A DNA stretch of 35,366 nucleotides, taken from Kitasatospora sp. MBT63 (GTDB taxonomy: Bacteria; Actinomycetota; Actinomycetes; Streptomycetales; Streptomycetaceae). Both the position numbers and the translations under genes were made by a program. The notes beneath the pieces were generated by a model. It was not told the origin of the DNA. It was given only the letters and a program-made list of their open reading frames with translations, and made no database searches. The number at the start of each line of letters is the position of its first letter. The first letter of the stretch is position 1. Positions 15,568 to 23,455 of the stretch are shown piece by piece. The stretch covers positions 1-35,366 of the forward strand of contig NZ_JAIZ01000274.1 of NCBI RefSeq assembly GCF_000710465.2, in the 5' to 3' direction.

Positions 15568-15683
15568 GTACCGCACGCGGCCTGCGTTCGCCACGCGGGT
15601 GCGGTACACGACAGCTGGACAGCAGTAGACCGACAGGCGCTGCGACCGAACCCCATTCCCCGGGTGGTCGCGGCGCCTGTCGG
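15568..15683. ncRNA. Two adjacent long stem-loops, possible small RNA or compound terminator
   Basis: Hairpin 1: GTACCGCAC (15568-15576) with GTGCGGTAC (15599-15607), perfect 9-bp arms and a nested GGC/GCC. Hairpin 2: arms of 18 bases (15630-15647 and 15666-15683) matching at 17, the exception being a G-U pair in RNA if read on the plus strand, plus an inner ACCC/GGGT extension. The hairpins are 22 bases apart. No T-run follows either. Strand and function are not determined. Confidence 0.4.
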
Positions 15684-15695
15684 CGTTCCGGGAAA

Positions 15696-15728
15696 GATCC
15701 GGGAGCGATCCGGGAGCGATCCGGGCGG
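15696..15728. repeat. 11-bp tandem repeat, three copies
   Basis: GATCCGGGAGC twice (15696-15706, 15707-15717), then GATCCGGGCGG (15718-15728), one copy per helical turn, running into a GGCGCGCC palindrome at 15727. The spacing suits cooperative protein binding on one DNA face. Confidence 0.7.
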
Positions 15729-15869
15729 CGCGCCCAGGGAGGGGGCCACGGCGGGCGACGGTGCCCCTGGTGGTCGGCCGGTCGCACGGTGATGCGGGGT
15801 GTACGGGCACCGGTATGGTTCGGTTCGACCGCCCGACCGCAGTACCGGACAGGCCAGCTGGGGGCCCCG

Positions 15870-16772
15870 ATGTCGACTCCACCACCACCCAACGTGCCTT
15901 CCTCCCCCTACGGCCAGGCACCGGGGCACCAGCCCGGCGGCCCGCAACTCGGACGCCAGGGCGGTCCGCTGCCCGGTACGACACTGCCGGGTGGCCGGCC
16001 GGCGGCACCTGGGTACGGGCCGGGCGGGACAGTGCCGGGGACCTCCGGCCCGGGAGCGACCTCCGGTCCGGGCGGTCCGGTCCCCGGCGGCGGAAACGGT
16101 GGCGGCGGTAACGGTGGCGGCGGTAACGGTGGCGGGCGGCGCGGGGTGCTGTGGGGTGTGGGCGGCGCGGTGCTGGCCTCGGCCGTCTGGGCGGCCGCCG
16201 TCCTGCTCGTACCGGGCATCGTCACGGACGGCGCCGGCAACTCCCCCGGCGTGGCCGGGTACCAGGTGGCCGACGACCTCTGCGACACCGTCAAGCTGGC
16301 CAAGTTCAGCCAGCTGTACCCCTCGCAGACCGGCACGCCGTACCACTACACCACCCGGCACACGGCGCTCGACGACATGTACTGCAGCCAGTACCGGAAG
16401 AGACTCAGCAGCGACAGCGACTACTTCTCGATCTACCTGGACGTGCAGTTCCACAAGAAGGTCGACCCCCGGCTCGAGTTCGAGGCGCAGCGCTCCGGAC
16501 TCCAGCAGCGCAAGTACGAGATCAGCCCGGTTCCGGGCCTCGGCGACGACGCGTACATCGGTTTCCTGGACGACACCTCCGGCTCGGACAAGACCTGGCA
16601 CTACCTCACCCAGGTCCTGTACGTGCGGCAGGCCGGGATGACCTACTACGCGAGCTGGTCCGGGTCGTACCAGGAGGGCAAGGCCGCGAGCGTGCCGGAC
16701 CGTGAGGAGATCCGGCAGGCGCTGCTGATCGACAGCCGGGACGCGCTGAAGGCGCTCGGCGGCAGGCTCTGA
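15870..16772 (+). CDS. Membrane-anchored protein with disordered N-terminus and secreted domain
   Basis: A 300-residue protein of unknown function. Residues 1-90 are Pro/Gly-rich and cytoplasmic (MSTPPPPNVPSSPYGQAPG..., ending in GGGNG repeats and RRG), then one membrane helix (VLWGVGGAVLASAVWAAAVLLVPGIV, about residues 95-120), then an extracellular domain of about 175 residues. Two cysteines (ADDLCDTVK and DDMYCSQY) could form a disulfide outside the cell. Streptomycetes encode many proteins of this design. The frame is open to 15789, but the ATG at 15870 gives the typical MSTPPPP start. Its end is 84 bases from the convergent holA stop. Confidence 0.82.
   Translation: MSTPPPPNVPSSPYGQAPGHQPGGPQLGRQGGPLPGTTLPGGRPAAPGYGPGGTVPGTSGPGATSGPGGPVPGGGNGGGGNGGGGNGGGRRGVLWGVGGAVLASAVWAAAVLLVPGIVTDGAGNSPGVAGYQVADDLCDTVKLAKFSQLYPSQTGTPYHYTTRHTALDDMYCSQYRKRLSSDSDYFSIYLDVQFHKKVDPRLEFEAQRSGLQQRKYEISPVPGLGDDAYIGFLDDTSGSDKTWHYLTQVLYVRQAGMTYYASWSGSYQEGKAASVPDREEIRQALLIDSRDALKALGGRL
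16086..16130 (+). repeat. 15-bp coding minisatellite
   Basis: GGCGGCGG(A/T)AACGGT occurs three times in tandem (16086, 16101, 16116), encoding GGGNG. It lies in the disordered linker just before the membrane helix. Confidence 0.85.
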
Positions 16773-16856
16773 CCGTGGGGTCGTGAGCCGGTCGCCGGGG
16801 CGGCGGTGGGCCGGTCGCCGGGCGCACCGGGACCGGGACCAGTAGGGGGACCGGGC

Positions 16857-17852
16857 TCAGTAGGGGCGTGCGCTCATCCGGGAGGCGCGGGCGACCGCGA
16901 CCACGGCGCGTTCCAGGGCGTAGGCCGGGTCGTCCGAGCCGCCCTTGACGGCGGCGTCGGCCTGGGCGATCGCGGTCAGCGCCGCCGCGACGCCGTCGCC
17001 CGTCCAGCCGCGCATCTGCTGGCGCACCCGGTCGACCTTCCAGGGCGGCATGCCGAGCTCGCGGGCCAGGTCGGCGGGACGCATGTTCCGCCCGACCGTG
17101 GCCAGCCGGCCGATGCTGCGGACCCCGGCGGCCAGCGCATAGGTGATACCGGTCGGGGGCTGGCCGACCGCGAGCGCCCAGCGCAGGCGTTCCAGCGCCT
17201 CCGCCGCCCGGCCGGTGACCGCCAGGTCGGCCACCTCGAAGCCGGTCGCCTCGGCCCGGCCGCTGTAGTACTTGGCCACCGCCGTCTCGTCGATGGTGCC
17301 CTCGACGTCGGCCGTCAGCTGGCTGCAGGCCGCGGCCAACTCCCGCAGGTCACTGCCGAGCGCGTCGAGCAGCGCCTGCCCGGCCTCCGGGGTGGCCGAG
17401 CGGCCGAGCTGCCGGAACTCGTTGCGGACGAAGGCCAGCCGCTCGCCCGCCTTGGTCAGCTTGGCGCAGGCCACCTCGCGGGCTCCGGCCTTCCTCGCCG
17501 CGTCCATCAGGCCCTTGCCCTTGGCGCCGCCGGCGTGCACCAGCACCATGATCACTTCTTCGACCGGGGAGTCGAGGTACGCCTTGACCTCCTTGACCGA
17601 GTCGGCCGCGAGATCCTGCGCGGCCCGGACCACGATCACCTTGCGCTCGGCGAACAGCGAGGGCGTGGTCAGCTCAGCGAGGCTGCCGGGCTGCAGCGCA
17701 CCGGGGGCGAGATCACGGACGTCGGTGTCCGGGTCGGCGGCGCGAGCGGCTGCCACCACCTCGGCGACCGCACGGTCCAGCAGCAGCTCCTCCTGGCCGA
17801 CCGCGAGGGTCAGCGGGGCGAGCAGATCGTCGGGTGCACTCTTCCTGGCCAT
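16857..17852 (-). CDS. holA: DNA polymerase III subunit delta
   Basis: A 331-residue clamp-loader wrench subunit, which opens the beta clamp. The N-terminal domain (LLAPLTLAVGQEELLLDRAV...SLAELTTPSLFAERKVIVVRAAQDL) carries the FAERKVIVVR beta-interaction region; the middle includes VLVHAGGAKGKGLMDAARKAG, the HolA-typical stretch, and the C-terminal collar helices end at RASRMSARPY. There is no functional Walker A motif, as expected for delta. The frame is open for another 2.5 kb upstream, but MARKSAPDDLLAP at 17852 is the family start. It is divergent from a small acidic protein gene; the comEC-comEA genes lie further upstream, as in other streptomycetes. Confidence 0.95.
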   Translation of the reverse strand: MARKSAPDDLLAPLTLAVGQEELLLDRAVAEVVAAARAADPDTDVRDLAPGALQPGSLAELTTPSLFAERKVIVVRAAQDLAADSVKEVKAYLDSPVEEVIMVLVHAGGAKGKGLMDAARKAGAREVACAKLTKAGERLAFVRNEFRQLGRSATPEAGQALLDALGSDLRELAAACSQLTADVEGTIDETAVAKYYSGRAEATGFEVADLAVTGRAAEALERLRWALAVGQPPTGITYALAAGVRSIGRLATVGRNMRPADLARELGMPPWKVDRVRQQMRGWTGDGVAAALTAIAQADAAVKGGSDDPAYALERAVVAVARASRMSARPY

Positions 17853-18030
17853 CGCGTACCAGCATCGCACGCGGCGCCGACAGCTCCGCGACACGTCGGC
17901 CGGGACTGCGGCGGGCGCGGTGGTGGGCGGTGTGGTGGGTAACACCCGCGGGGACCCTGCCGAGACCTGTGCCGAGACCCCTGCCGGGACCATGTGGAGG
18001 CCTCTGCCCGGGGCGGGCGCACCGGGGTTG

Positions 18031-18036
18031 GACAAT
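18031..18036 (+). promoter_or_regulatory. Candidate leaderless -10 box of the 18043 gene
   Basis: GACAAT ends six bases upstream of the ATG at 18043; no Shine-Dalgarno sequence is present. Confidence 0.45.
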
Positions 18037-18042
18037 GGTGCG

Positions 18043-18306
18043 ATGACCGCGAACCACACCCGCCAGCTGCTCGTCCTGCCCGACCGCGACGCCGCGGAGG
18101 AGGCCGCCGACCGGCTGACCGAGCAACTGCCGGGGCTCGCCCGGCCCGAGCTGGTGCGGGACGCGCTGGCCGGGGAGGACGACGCCGAGGACGCCCAGTG
18201 GCTGGTAGTGCTGGAGGCGCCCGAGGAAGGCGGCTGGACGGCGGAACAGCTCGCCGATCTGGACGACACCGCTGCGGAGTTCGAGGGGTGGCGGGAGGAG
18301 GACTGA
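18043..18306 (+). CDS. Small acidic protein of unknown function
   Basis: An 87-residue acidic protein: MTANHTRQLLVLPDRDAAEEAADRLTEQLPG, then two Asp/Glu-rich segments (AGEDDAEDAQWLVVLEAP and DLDDTAAEFEGWREED). Predicted mixed alpha/beta, no signal peptide or membrane helix. The alternating strand-helix pattern (LLVLP, then WLVVLEAPE) resembles RraB-like or ACT-like folds, but I cannot assign a family. Codon bias is fully that of a streptomycete gene and the start is a clean ATG behind a -10 box, so the gene is real. It is divergent from holA and separated by 161 bases from the following regulator gene. Confidence 0.75.
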   Translation: MTANHTRQLLVLPDRDAAEEAADRLTEQLPGLARPELVRDALAGEDDAEDAQWLVVLEAPEEGGWTAEQLADLDDTAAEFEGWREED

Positions 18307-18420
18307 CCGGCCCGGCCGGATGCCGCGTGGGGCGGCCTGCCGGGTAGCCGGGCCGGGCAGCCGGGCCGGTGCCGCGGGGGCGGTGTGGGCGGCGCCGCAC
18401 CCTTGGCCGGTTGCGCTCCG

Positions 18421-18447
18421 TGACTGGTATCGGCGATCCCTGACTGG
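18421..18447 (+). promoter_or_regulatory. Direct repeat 20 bp apart before the 18468 regulator
   Basis: TGACTGG occurs at 18421-18427 and 18441-18447, exactly two helical turns apart, 21 bases upstream of the regulator start. It may be an operator for autoregulation. Confidence 0.35.
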
Positions 18448-18467
18448 CCGTCGGATGAACAGGCAGG

Positions 18468-19421
18468 ATGGCGGGCATGGAGATGAACCGCCGTGAGCTC
18501 GCTGACTTCCTGCGCCGATCCAGGGAGCGCCTGCGCCCGCAGGACGTCGGCCTGCCGGAGGGCCCGCGCCGCCGGACCCCGGGGCTGAGGCGCGAGGAGG
18601 TGGTCCATCTCGCGGGGATGTCCGCCGACTACTACATCCGGCTCGAACAGGCCCGCGGCCCGCAGCCGTCCGACCAGATGCTCGGCGCGCTGGCCCGCGC
18701 CCTGCGGCTGACCGAGGACGAACGTGACCACCTCTTCCTGCTCGCCGGGCACCGTCCGCCGACCGGACGGCTCTGCGGGGAGCACATCGAGCCCGGGCTG
18801 CTGTACCTGCTCGACCAGCTGACCGAGACCCCGGCGCAGATCGTCAGCGACCTCGGCGACCTGCTGGCGCAGAACGCCATCGCGACGGCCCTGTTCGGCG
18901 GGGTGTGCCCGCTGGACCCGGACAACCGCAACGTGGCATGGCGGTGGTTCACCGACCCCGCCGCCCGTACCGCCTACCCGGCCGCGGAGCACGACCACTG
19001 GAGCCGGGTGCACGTCGCCGACCTGCGGGCGGCCGTCGCCCGCCGGGCGGGCGACGCGGCGTCGGCCGCGCTGGTGAAGCGGCTGCGGGCGGCCAGTACG
19101 GAGTTCTCCGCGCTGTGGGAGCTGCACGAGGTCGCCGTCCGGCGGTCCAGCCGGATGCGGGTGGTGCACCCGGTGATCGGCCCGGTGGACCTGGACTGCC
19201 AGACCCTGCTGACACCGACCGAGGACCAGCGCCTGCTGATCTTCACCCCGCCGCCCGGTACCTCGGACGCCACCCACCTGCAACTGCTGCGCGTGGTGGG
19301 CACCGAACGCTTCGACGCCCCCGGCAGCCCCGGCGGACCGGTCGGACCTGTCGGACCTGTCAGCACTGGTGGTTCCGCTGGCTCCGGCTCCGGGGGCAGC
19401 GCACGGCCACGGCGGGGCTGA
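18468..19421 (+). CDS. XRE-family regulator with MmyB-like ligand-binding domain
   Basis: A 317-residue regulator. The N-terminal helix-turn-helix (residues about 6-75) has the subfamily signature LRPQDVGLPEGPRRRTPGLRREEV followed by LAGMSADYYIRLEQARGPQPS; the C-terminal MmyB-like domain (about 105-280, PAQIVSDLGDLLAQNAIATALFG onwards) is predicted to bind a fatty acid or related ligand. The last 40 residues are a Gly/Pro/Ser-rich tail. Three in-frame ATGs (18468, 18477, 18483) make the start uncertain; the ribosome site AGGCAGG fits 18477 best. Such regulators usually control a divergent short-chain dehydrogenase or transporter, but here there is none. A paralogue lies at 31499. Confidence 0.9.
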   Translation: MAGMEMNRRELADFLRRSRERLRPQDVGLPEGPRRRTPGLRREEVVHLAGMSADYYIRLEQARGPQPSDQMLGALARALRLTEDERDHLFLLAGHRPPTGRLCGEHIEPGLLYLLDQLTETPAQIVSDLGDLLAQNAIATALFGGVCPLDPDNRNVAWRWFTDPAARTAYPAAEHDHWSRVHVADLRAAVARRAGDAASAALVKRLRAASTEFSALWELHEVAVRRSSRMRVVHPVIGPVDLDCQTLLTPTEDQRLLIFTPPPGTSDATHLQLLRVVGTERFDAPGSPGGPVGPVGPVSTGGSAGSGSGGSARPRRG

Positions 19422-19468
19422 CGGCGTCCGCGCCGAGCGCTCCCCCACCGGGCACACCCGCATCGCCG

Positions 19469-22306
19469 TCACTGCCGGGGCGGGTGCGGGTGGACGGCCG
19501 TCGCCAGGCTGCCGCCGGTACCGACGACCGCGATATCGCCGGACCGGTCGGTCCGCAGCACGGTCGCGCCCTGCGCCCGCAGCCGGTCGACGGTGTACGC
19601 GGACGGATGGCCGTACGGGTTGCCGGCCCCGCAGCTGATCAGCGCGAGTCTCGGACGCAGGGCCGCGGCCAGTGCCCAGTCCTGGTTGGCCGAGCCGTGG
19701 TGGGCCACCTTGAGCACGTGCACCGGCCCGAGGGGCGGACCGCGCAGCAACAGTTCGGCCTGGGCCGGTGGTTCGAGGTCGCCGAGGAGCGCGACGCGCA
19801 GTGCGTCGGCGGCCGGGCCGACCGTCGCAAGGACGGCGATGCTGGCGTTGTTGGCCCCCGGGAAGAGCGGGCCGGGTACACCGTCGGGCCAGAGCACCTC
19901 CCAGGACAGCTGCGGGCCCGCGGTTCGACGCTCGCCACGTCGGGCACGCAGCAGTGGTGCCCCCGCTCCGGCGGACCAGCGGGCGACCCGGCCCTGCTCG
20001 CCCTGCGGGGTATCGAGGGTGGTGGTCTGCACGGCGCCCACCCGACGGCCGCGCAGCACGCCGGGCAGGCCCTCGACGTGGTCCGCGTGGAAGTGGCTGA
20101 GGATCAGGATCGGGATGCGGGTGATGCCGAGCTCGCGCAGGCAGGTGTCGGCCGCCTTGGGGTCCGGGCCGGTGTCGACGACGACTGCGGTGTCCGCGGC
20201 GACCGGCAGGACGGTCATGTCCCCCTGTCCGACGTCGCAGAGCACCAGCCGCCAATCCGGCGGCGGCCAGCCGGTGGCGAGCCTGCTGAGAACCGGCGGG
20301 CGCAGCAGCGCGATCGGCAACAGCAGCGCGCAGACGACCGCCGGTAGCCAGCGGAGCATGGGGCTTCGATGCCCTGGCTGCGCCGGCCACGGCCGACGTC
20401 GGTGCCGGGACCAGAGCCGGAGCCGGAGCCGGGCCCGGCGCCGGGGTTCGGGCCGGCGATCCGAACAGAAGTGGTCCGGACGGAGGTGGTCCAGACGGAG
20501 GCGATCCGGACGGAGCTGGCCCGGACGGAGCTGGCCCGGACGGCGGCCGGCGGACCCCGGTAGCAGGGCCGGTGCGGCCCAGACGAGTGCCAGGACCGTC
20601 CCCGCCAGCAGAGCGGCGCCGGGCAGGCCCGCGGGCCAGGCCAGTTCGGCGCCCGGTAGGTCCGCGCCGTGGCGGGCGACGAGGAGCAGCCAGCCGGTGG
20701 GCACCGCCGCCAGGTCCGCGAGCAGGGCGGCCGCACGGTGGGAGACCGGATCAACGACGAGCGCGGCGAAGCCGAGGAGTGTCGCGGGTGCGACCGCGGC
20801 TTCCGCGAGCAGGTTGCAGGGGATGGCGATCAGGCTGACCCGCGGCGCCAGCAGAATGGTGACGGGTGCACAGAGTGCCTGCGCGGCGGCCGTCGCGGCG
20901 GCCGCGGCGGCGAGGTGGTGCGGCCAGCGGCGGGCGAGCAGCGCCGCCGTCCACCGCGGCCCGAGGGTGAGCAGGCCGCTCGTGGCGAGGACGGACAGCA
21001 GGAAGCCGAACGAGCGGGCCAGCAGCGGATCCCAGAGGAGCAGGACCAGGACGGCCCCGGCCAGCGCGGGCAGCGCCTGGCGCGGGCGGCCGCAGGCGAG
21101 CGCGAGCAGGCCCACGAGGCCGGTGGCGGCGGCGCGCAGCACGCTCGGCTCCGGTCGGCAGACCGTGACGAAGGCGAGCGTCAGCGCGGTGCCCAGCAGG
21201 GCGGTGGTGCGCAGCGGGATTCCGAGCCGCCGGGCCAGCCCGCCCCGCTCGGTGGTGCCGGACCGCCCGGGGACGCCGAGCAGAACCGCCAGCACGATGG
21301 CGAGGTTGCCGCCGCTGACGGCCGTGAGGTGCCCGAGGTCGGTGGCCCGGAAGGCGTCCGCGAGGTCGTCCGGGATGTGTGAGGTGTCGCCGACGACCAG
21401 TCCGGGGAGCAGACCGCCGACGTCGGGCGGCAGCTGGGCGCAGGCCGCTCGCAGGCCGTCCCGCAGCTGGGCGGCGACCCGTTGTGGGAGGGCCGGCGGC
21501 GCGAGCAGCCGTGGCGGGCCGTGGGCGAGCAGGAGTGCGGCGGTGTCGTACCGGCCGGGGCCGGCGGGCAGCACCCGTACGTCGGCGCTGAGCCGGGTGG
21601 ACGGGACCAGCCGTTGCCAGGCGGCGGCGTCCTGGACCCGGACCATCAGCGTGACCGGGGTACGGGTGGTGACCGTGCGGGGTTGCCCGGGCCCGTCCTG
21701 GCGGACCTGGTCGACGACGGCCGCCACGGTGAGCACGGAGCTGGCCGCCGCCGTACCGCGGGACGGGGAGTTGTGGGAGCGCGGGTCCCCGGCCACGGTC
21801 AGCTCCACCGTCACGTCGGGCGGCACCGGGGGAAGGTCGGACGGGCCGGAGGCGTCAGGGACGGAGGACGCGGGCACGGGGACGGCGGGTGGGTCGGCGA
21901 GCGCGGGGAGTGGGCCGCGGTGCAGGTCGGCGGTGTGCAGCACGGTGGTCGTGGTGGCCGCGGCGCCGGTGAGCAGGGTGGCGGCGAGCAGCAGACGTAC
22001 CGGTTGACGCCGACGACGGGACGGAAGGGCCAGCAGGACGAGGGCCAGCGCCGCGCCCAGGGCTGCGGCGAGCAGCAGGAGCGGGTGGCGGCGCGGATCG
22101 CTGTCGAGCACGGCCGCTGTGACGGCCCAGGCCGAGACGGCCGGGAGGAGCAGCCGGAGATCGGCGGCGGGAAGGGGCCGGGTGGCGGTGGGCAGGGCGG
22201 TGCGGAGGGCGGCAGTGGGAGGGGTGATGGCGGGCAGGGTGATGGCGGGCACCTCGCTGCGGTCCGAGGCGGTTGGTGAGGGGGGTGGACCGATGGCTGA
22301 CGGCAC
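19469..22306 (-). CDS. comEC: ComEC/Rec2 family competence channel protein
   Basis: A 945-residue membrane protein homologous to the DNA-uptake channel ComEC. The N-terminal part has several membrane helices and an OB-fold-like extracellular domain (about residues 50-270), then the Competence domain (LPGLVVGDTSHIPDDLADAFRATDLGHLTAVSGGN, from about 300) with about seven helices, and a C-terminal metallo-beta-lactamase domain (from about 685) with SHFHADH at about 736 and LKVAHHGSANQDW near 870. The HxHxDH metal motif is intact, so nuclease activity is plausible. A pentapeptide-repeat linker separates the channel from the nuclease part. GTG start, four bases after the comEA stop, so the two are co-translated. 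Natural transformation is not established for streptomycetes. Confidence 0.95.
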   Translation of the reverse strand: MPSAIGPPPSPTASDRSEVPAITLPAITPPTAALRTALPTATRPLPAADLRLLLPAVSAWAVTAAVLDSDPRRHPLLLLAAALGAALALVLLALPSRRRRQPVRLLLAATLLTGAAATTTTVLHTADLHRGPLPALADPPAVPVPASSVPDASGPSDLPPVPPDVTVELTVAGDPRSHNSPSRGTAAASSVLTVAAVVDQVRQDGPGQPRTVTTRTPVTLMVRVQDAAAWQRLVPSTRLSADVRVLPAGPGRYDTAALLLAHGPPRLLAPPALPQRVAAQLRDGLRAACAQLPPDVGGLLPGLVVGDTSHIPDDLADAFRATDLGHLTAVSGGNLAIVLAVLLGVPGRSGTTERGGLARRLGIPLRTTALLGTALTLAFVTVCRPEPSVLRAAATGLVGLLALACGRPRQALPALAGAVLVLLLWDPLLARSFGFLLSVLATSGLLTLGPRWTAALLARRWPHHLAAAAAATAAAQALCAPVTILLAPRVSLIAIPCNLLAEAAVAPATLLGFAALVVDPVSHRAAALLADLAAVPTGWLLLVARHGADLPGAELAWPAGLPGAALLAGTVLALVWAAPALLPGSAGRRPGQLRPGQLRPDRLRLDHLRPDHFCSDRRPEPRRRARLRLRLWSRHRRRPWPAQPGHRSPMLRWLPAVVCALLLPIALLRPPVLSRLATGWPPPDWRLVLCDVGQGDMTVLPVAADTAVVVDTGPDPKAADTCLRELGITRIPILILSHFHADHVEGLPGVLRGRRVGAVQTTTLDTPQGEQGRVARWSAGAGAPLLRARRGERRTAGPQLSWEVLWPDGVPGPLFPGANNASIAVLATVGPAADALRVALLGDLEPPAQAELLLRGPPLGPVHVLKVAHHGSANQDWALAAALRPRLALISCGAGNPYGHPSAYTVDRLRAQGATVLRTDRSGDIAVVGTGGSLATAVHPHPPRQ
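20456..20545. repeat. Six 15-bp repeats inside comEC
   Basis: Six tandem units of 15 bp, from GCGATCCGAACAGAA (20456) through GTGGTCCGGACGGAG (20471) to CTGGCCCGGACGGCG (20531). In the comEC frame they encode a pentapeptide series of the LRPGQ/LRPDR/LRPDH type, lengthening an Arg/Pro-rich linker. Confidence 0.88.
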
Positions 22307-22310
22307 GCCG

Positions 22311-23315
22311 TCAGAGGGCGAGCAGGGCTTTGAGCTCCTCGTACTTCCGGGCGCCGATCCCGCTGACCTGGCGGAGCTGGTCGATGGAGCGGAAGGACCC
22401 GTGCTCCAGCCGGAACTGGACGATGCGCTGCGCCAGCGTCGGGCCGACCCCGGGCAAGGTGTCGAGTTGCTCGACAGTGGCGCGGTTGAGGCTCAGCGGA
22501 CCGGCTCGGGCTGCCGGGCCGGTCGCGGCGCTCTGGACGGCCGGGGCGCCGACCAGGATCTGCTCGCCGTCCGTCAGCATCCGGGCCAGGTTGAGGCTCT
22601 GGGTGTCGGTGTCCGGCAGCGGACCGCCGGCGGCTGCCAACGCGTCGGCGACCCTGGCACCGGCCGGAAGCCGGCGCAGGCCGGGGTGGGCGACCCGGCC
22701 CGCCACGTCGACCACGACGCCGATCCCGGGGCCCGTGGCGGCGGTGGCGGTGGCGGTACCCCCACCAGGGCCCAGGTCCTCGGCGGGCGCCGCCCCGGCG
22801 CGGGTGGCGGGCGGCGGTCCGGCTCCCGCGGGCCGCTCCGGTCCCTCGGCGACCGTGCTCGTGGGCACGGTCACCGGCTGCGGGCGGCCCAGCCAGAAGT
22901 GCTGGACGGCGTACCCGACGGCGAGCAGCAGGAGGACCGTCAGCCCGATGACCGCCCGCCGGTCGAGCGTGACCCCGGGAGGCAGCGGCGGCAGCGGCGG
23001 CAGCAACCGGCGCGGGCCGGGCGGGGACCCCGGGGGCTGGTACGGACGCGGACGCTCCGGCCGGGGATCCGGGACCGCGTCCGCCAACTCCTGGGAACCC
23101 GCACCCACGCCCTCGTCGTCGTCCGCAGCGGGTGGTGACGCCTTGCTCCGCCACGGCGCCCCTGGTCTCCCCGGTGCTGGCGCGGACGTCAGGACGGACG
23201 GGTGGGGCGGGTGGTACTCCGCGTCCTGTGCTGCGGCGAACAGGTTGGCCATCCGGTGGCGGACGGTCTCGGTGGTCTGGCGGCGACGGGCTGCACCCGG
23301 GGTCATGGTCCTCAT
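22311..23315 (-). CDS. comEA: ComEA family DNA-binding protein
   Basis: A 334-residue membrane-anchored DNA receptor. A long disordered, Pro-rich cytoplasmic N-terminus (about 115 residues) precedes one membrane helix (AVIGLTVLLLLAVGYAVQHFW), a Gly/Ala/Pro linker, an SLBB domain (GIGVVVDVAGRVAHPGLRRLPAG, about 196-260) and tandem helix-hairpin-helix motifs (LSLNRATVEQLDTLPGVGPTLAQRIVQFR and LRQVSGIGARKYEEL) at the C-terminus. The HhH pair binds double-stranded DNA without sequence preference. The ATG at 23315 may be leaderless; an ATG at 23306 is an alternative. It forms an operon with comEC (gap of four bases). Two DnaA-box-like sequences lie in the upstream region. Confidence 0.94.
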   Translation of the reverse strand: MRTMTPGAARRRQTTETVRHRMANLFAAAQDAEYHPPHPSVLTSAPAPGRPGAPWRSKASPPAADDDEGVGAGSQELADAVPDPRPERPRPYQPPGSPPGPRRLLPPLPPLPPGVTLDRRAVIGLTVLLLLAVGYAVQHFWLGRPQPVTVPTSTVAEGPERPAGAGPPPATRAGAAPAEDLGPGGGTATATAATGPGIGVVVDVAGRVAHPGLRRLPAGARVADALAAAGGPLPDTDTQSLNLARMLTDGEQILVGAPAVQSAATGPAARAGPLSLNRATVEQLDTLPGVGPTLAQRIVQFRLEHGSFRSIDQLRQVSGIGARKYEELKALLAL

Positions 23316-23322
23316 GCCCAGG

Positions 23323-23328
23323 ACGGTA
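23323..23328 (-). promoter_or_regulatory. Candidate leaderless -10 box of comEA
   Basis: TACCGT on the minus strand ends seven bases upstream of the ATG at 23315. Confidence 0.4.
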
Positions 23329-23367
23329 GACCCGCCGCCGGCACCTCACGGAGAACACCGAATTCCC

Positions 23368-23393
23368 TGTGGAAAACCCGGGGTTGTGGATAA
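23368..23393. promoter_or_regulatory. Two DnaA-box-like sequences upstream of comEA
   Basis: TTGTGGATAA (23384-23393) is the exact reverse complement of TTATCCACAA, a perfect DnaA box; TGTGGAAAA (23368-23376) is a one-mismatch box in the same orientation 16 bases away. They lie 50-80 bases upstream of comEA, in one of the few AT-richer places of the window. Confidence 0.6.
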
Positions 23394-23455
23394 CTCAGGT
23401 ACCTCGGACGAGTGAGTTTGAGGCCCGGCAGGCCACGGCTCCCGGTGCCGGGGGC

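Larger units (their letters stand above)
15433..15869. other. Gene-free region downstream of rpsT with strong secondary structure
   Basis: No supported protein gene lies in these 437 bases. They contain GC-rich runs right after rpsT that may terminate it, two large hairpins (15568-15607 and 15630-15683), an 11-bp tandem repeat (15696-15728) and then about 130 bases leading to the ATG at 15870, where the promoter of that gene must be. Confidence 0.7.

Noticed and set aside
15696..15728. CRISPR-like array after rpsT
   Set aside because: Three 11-bp units without spacers and no cas genes; it is a tandem repeat.
17853..20390. Extension of HolA by about 850 residues upstream
   Set aside because: Frame stays open by chance in GC-rich DNA and runs antisense to other genes; the family start is at 17852.
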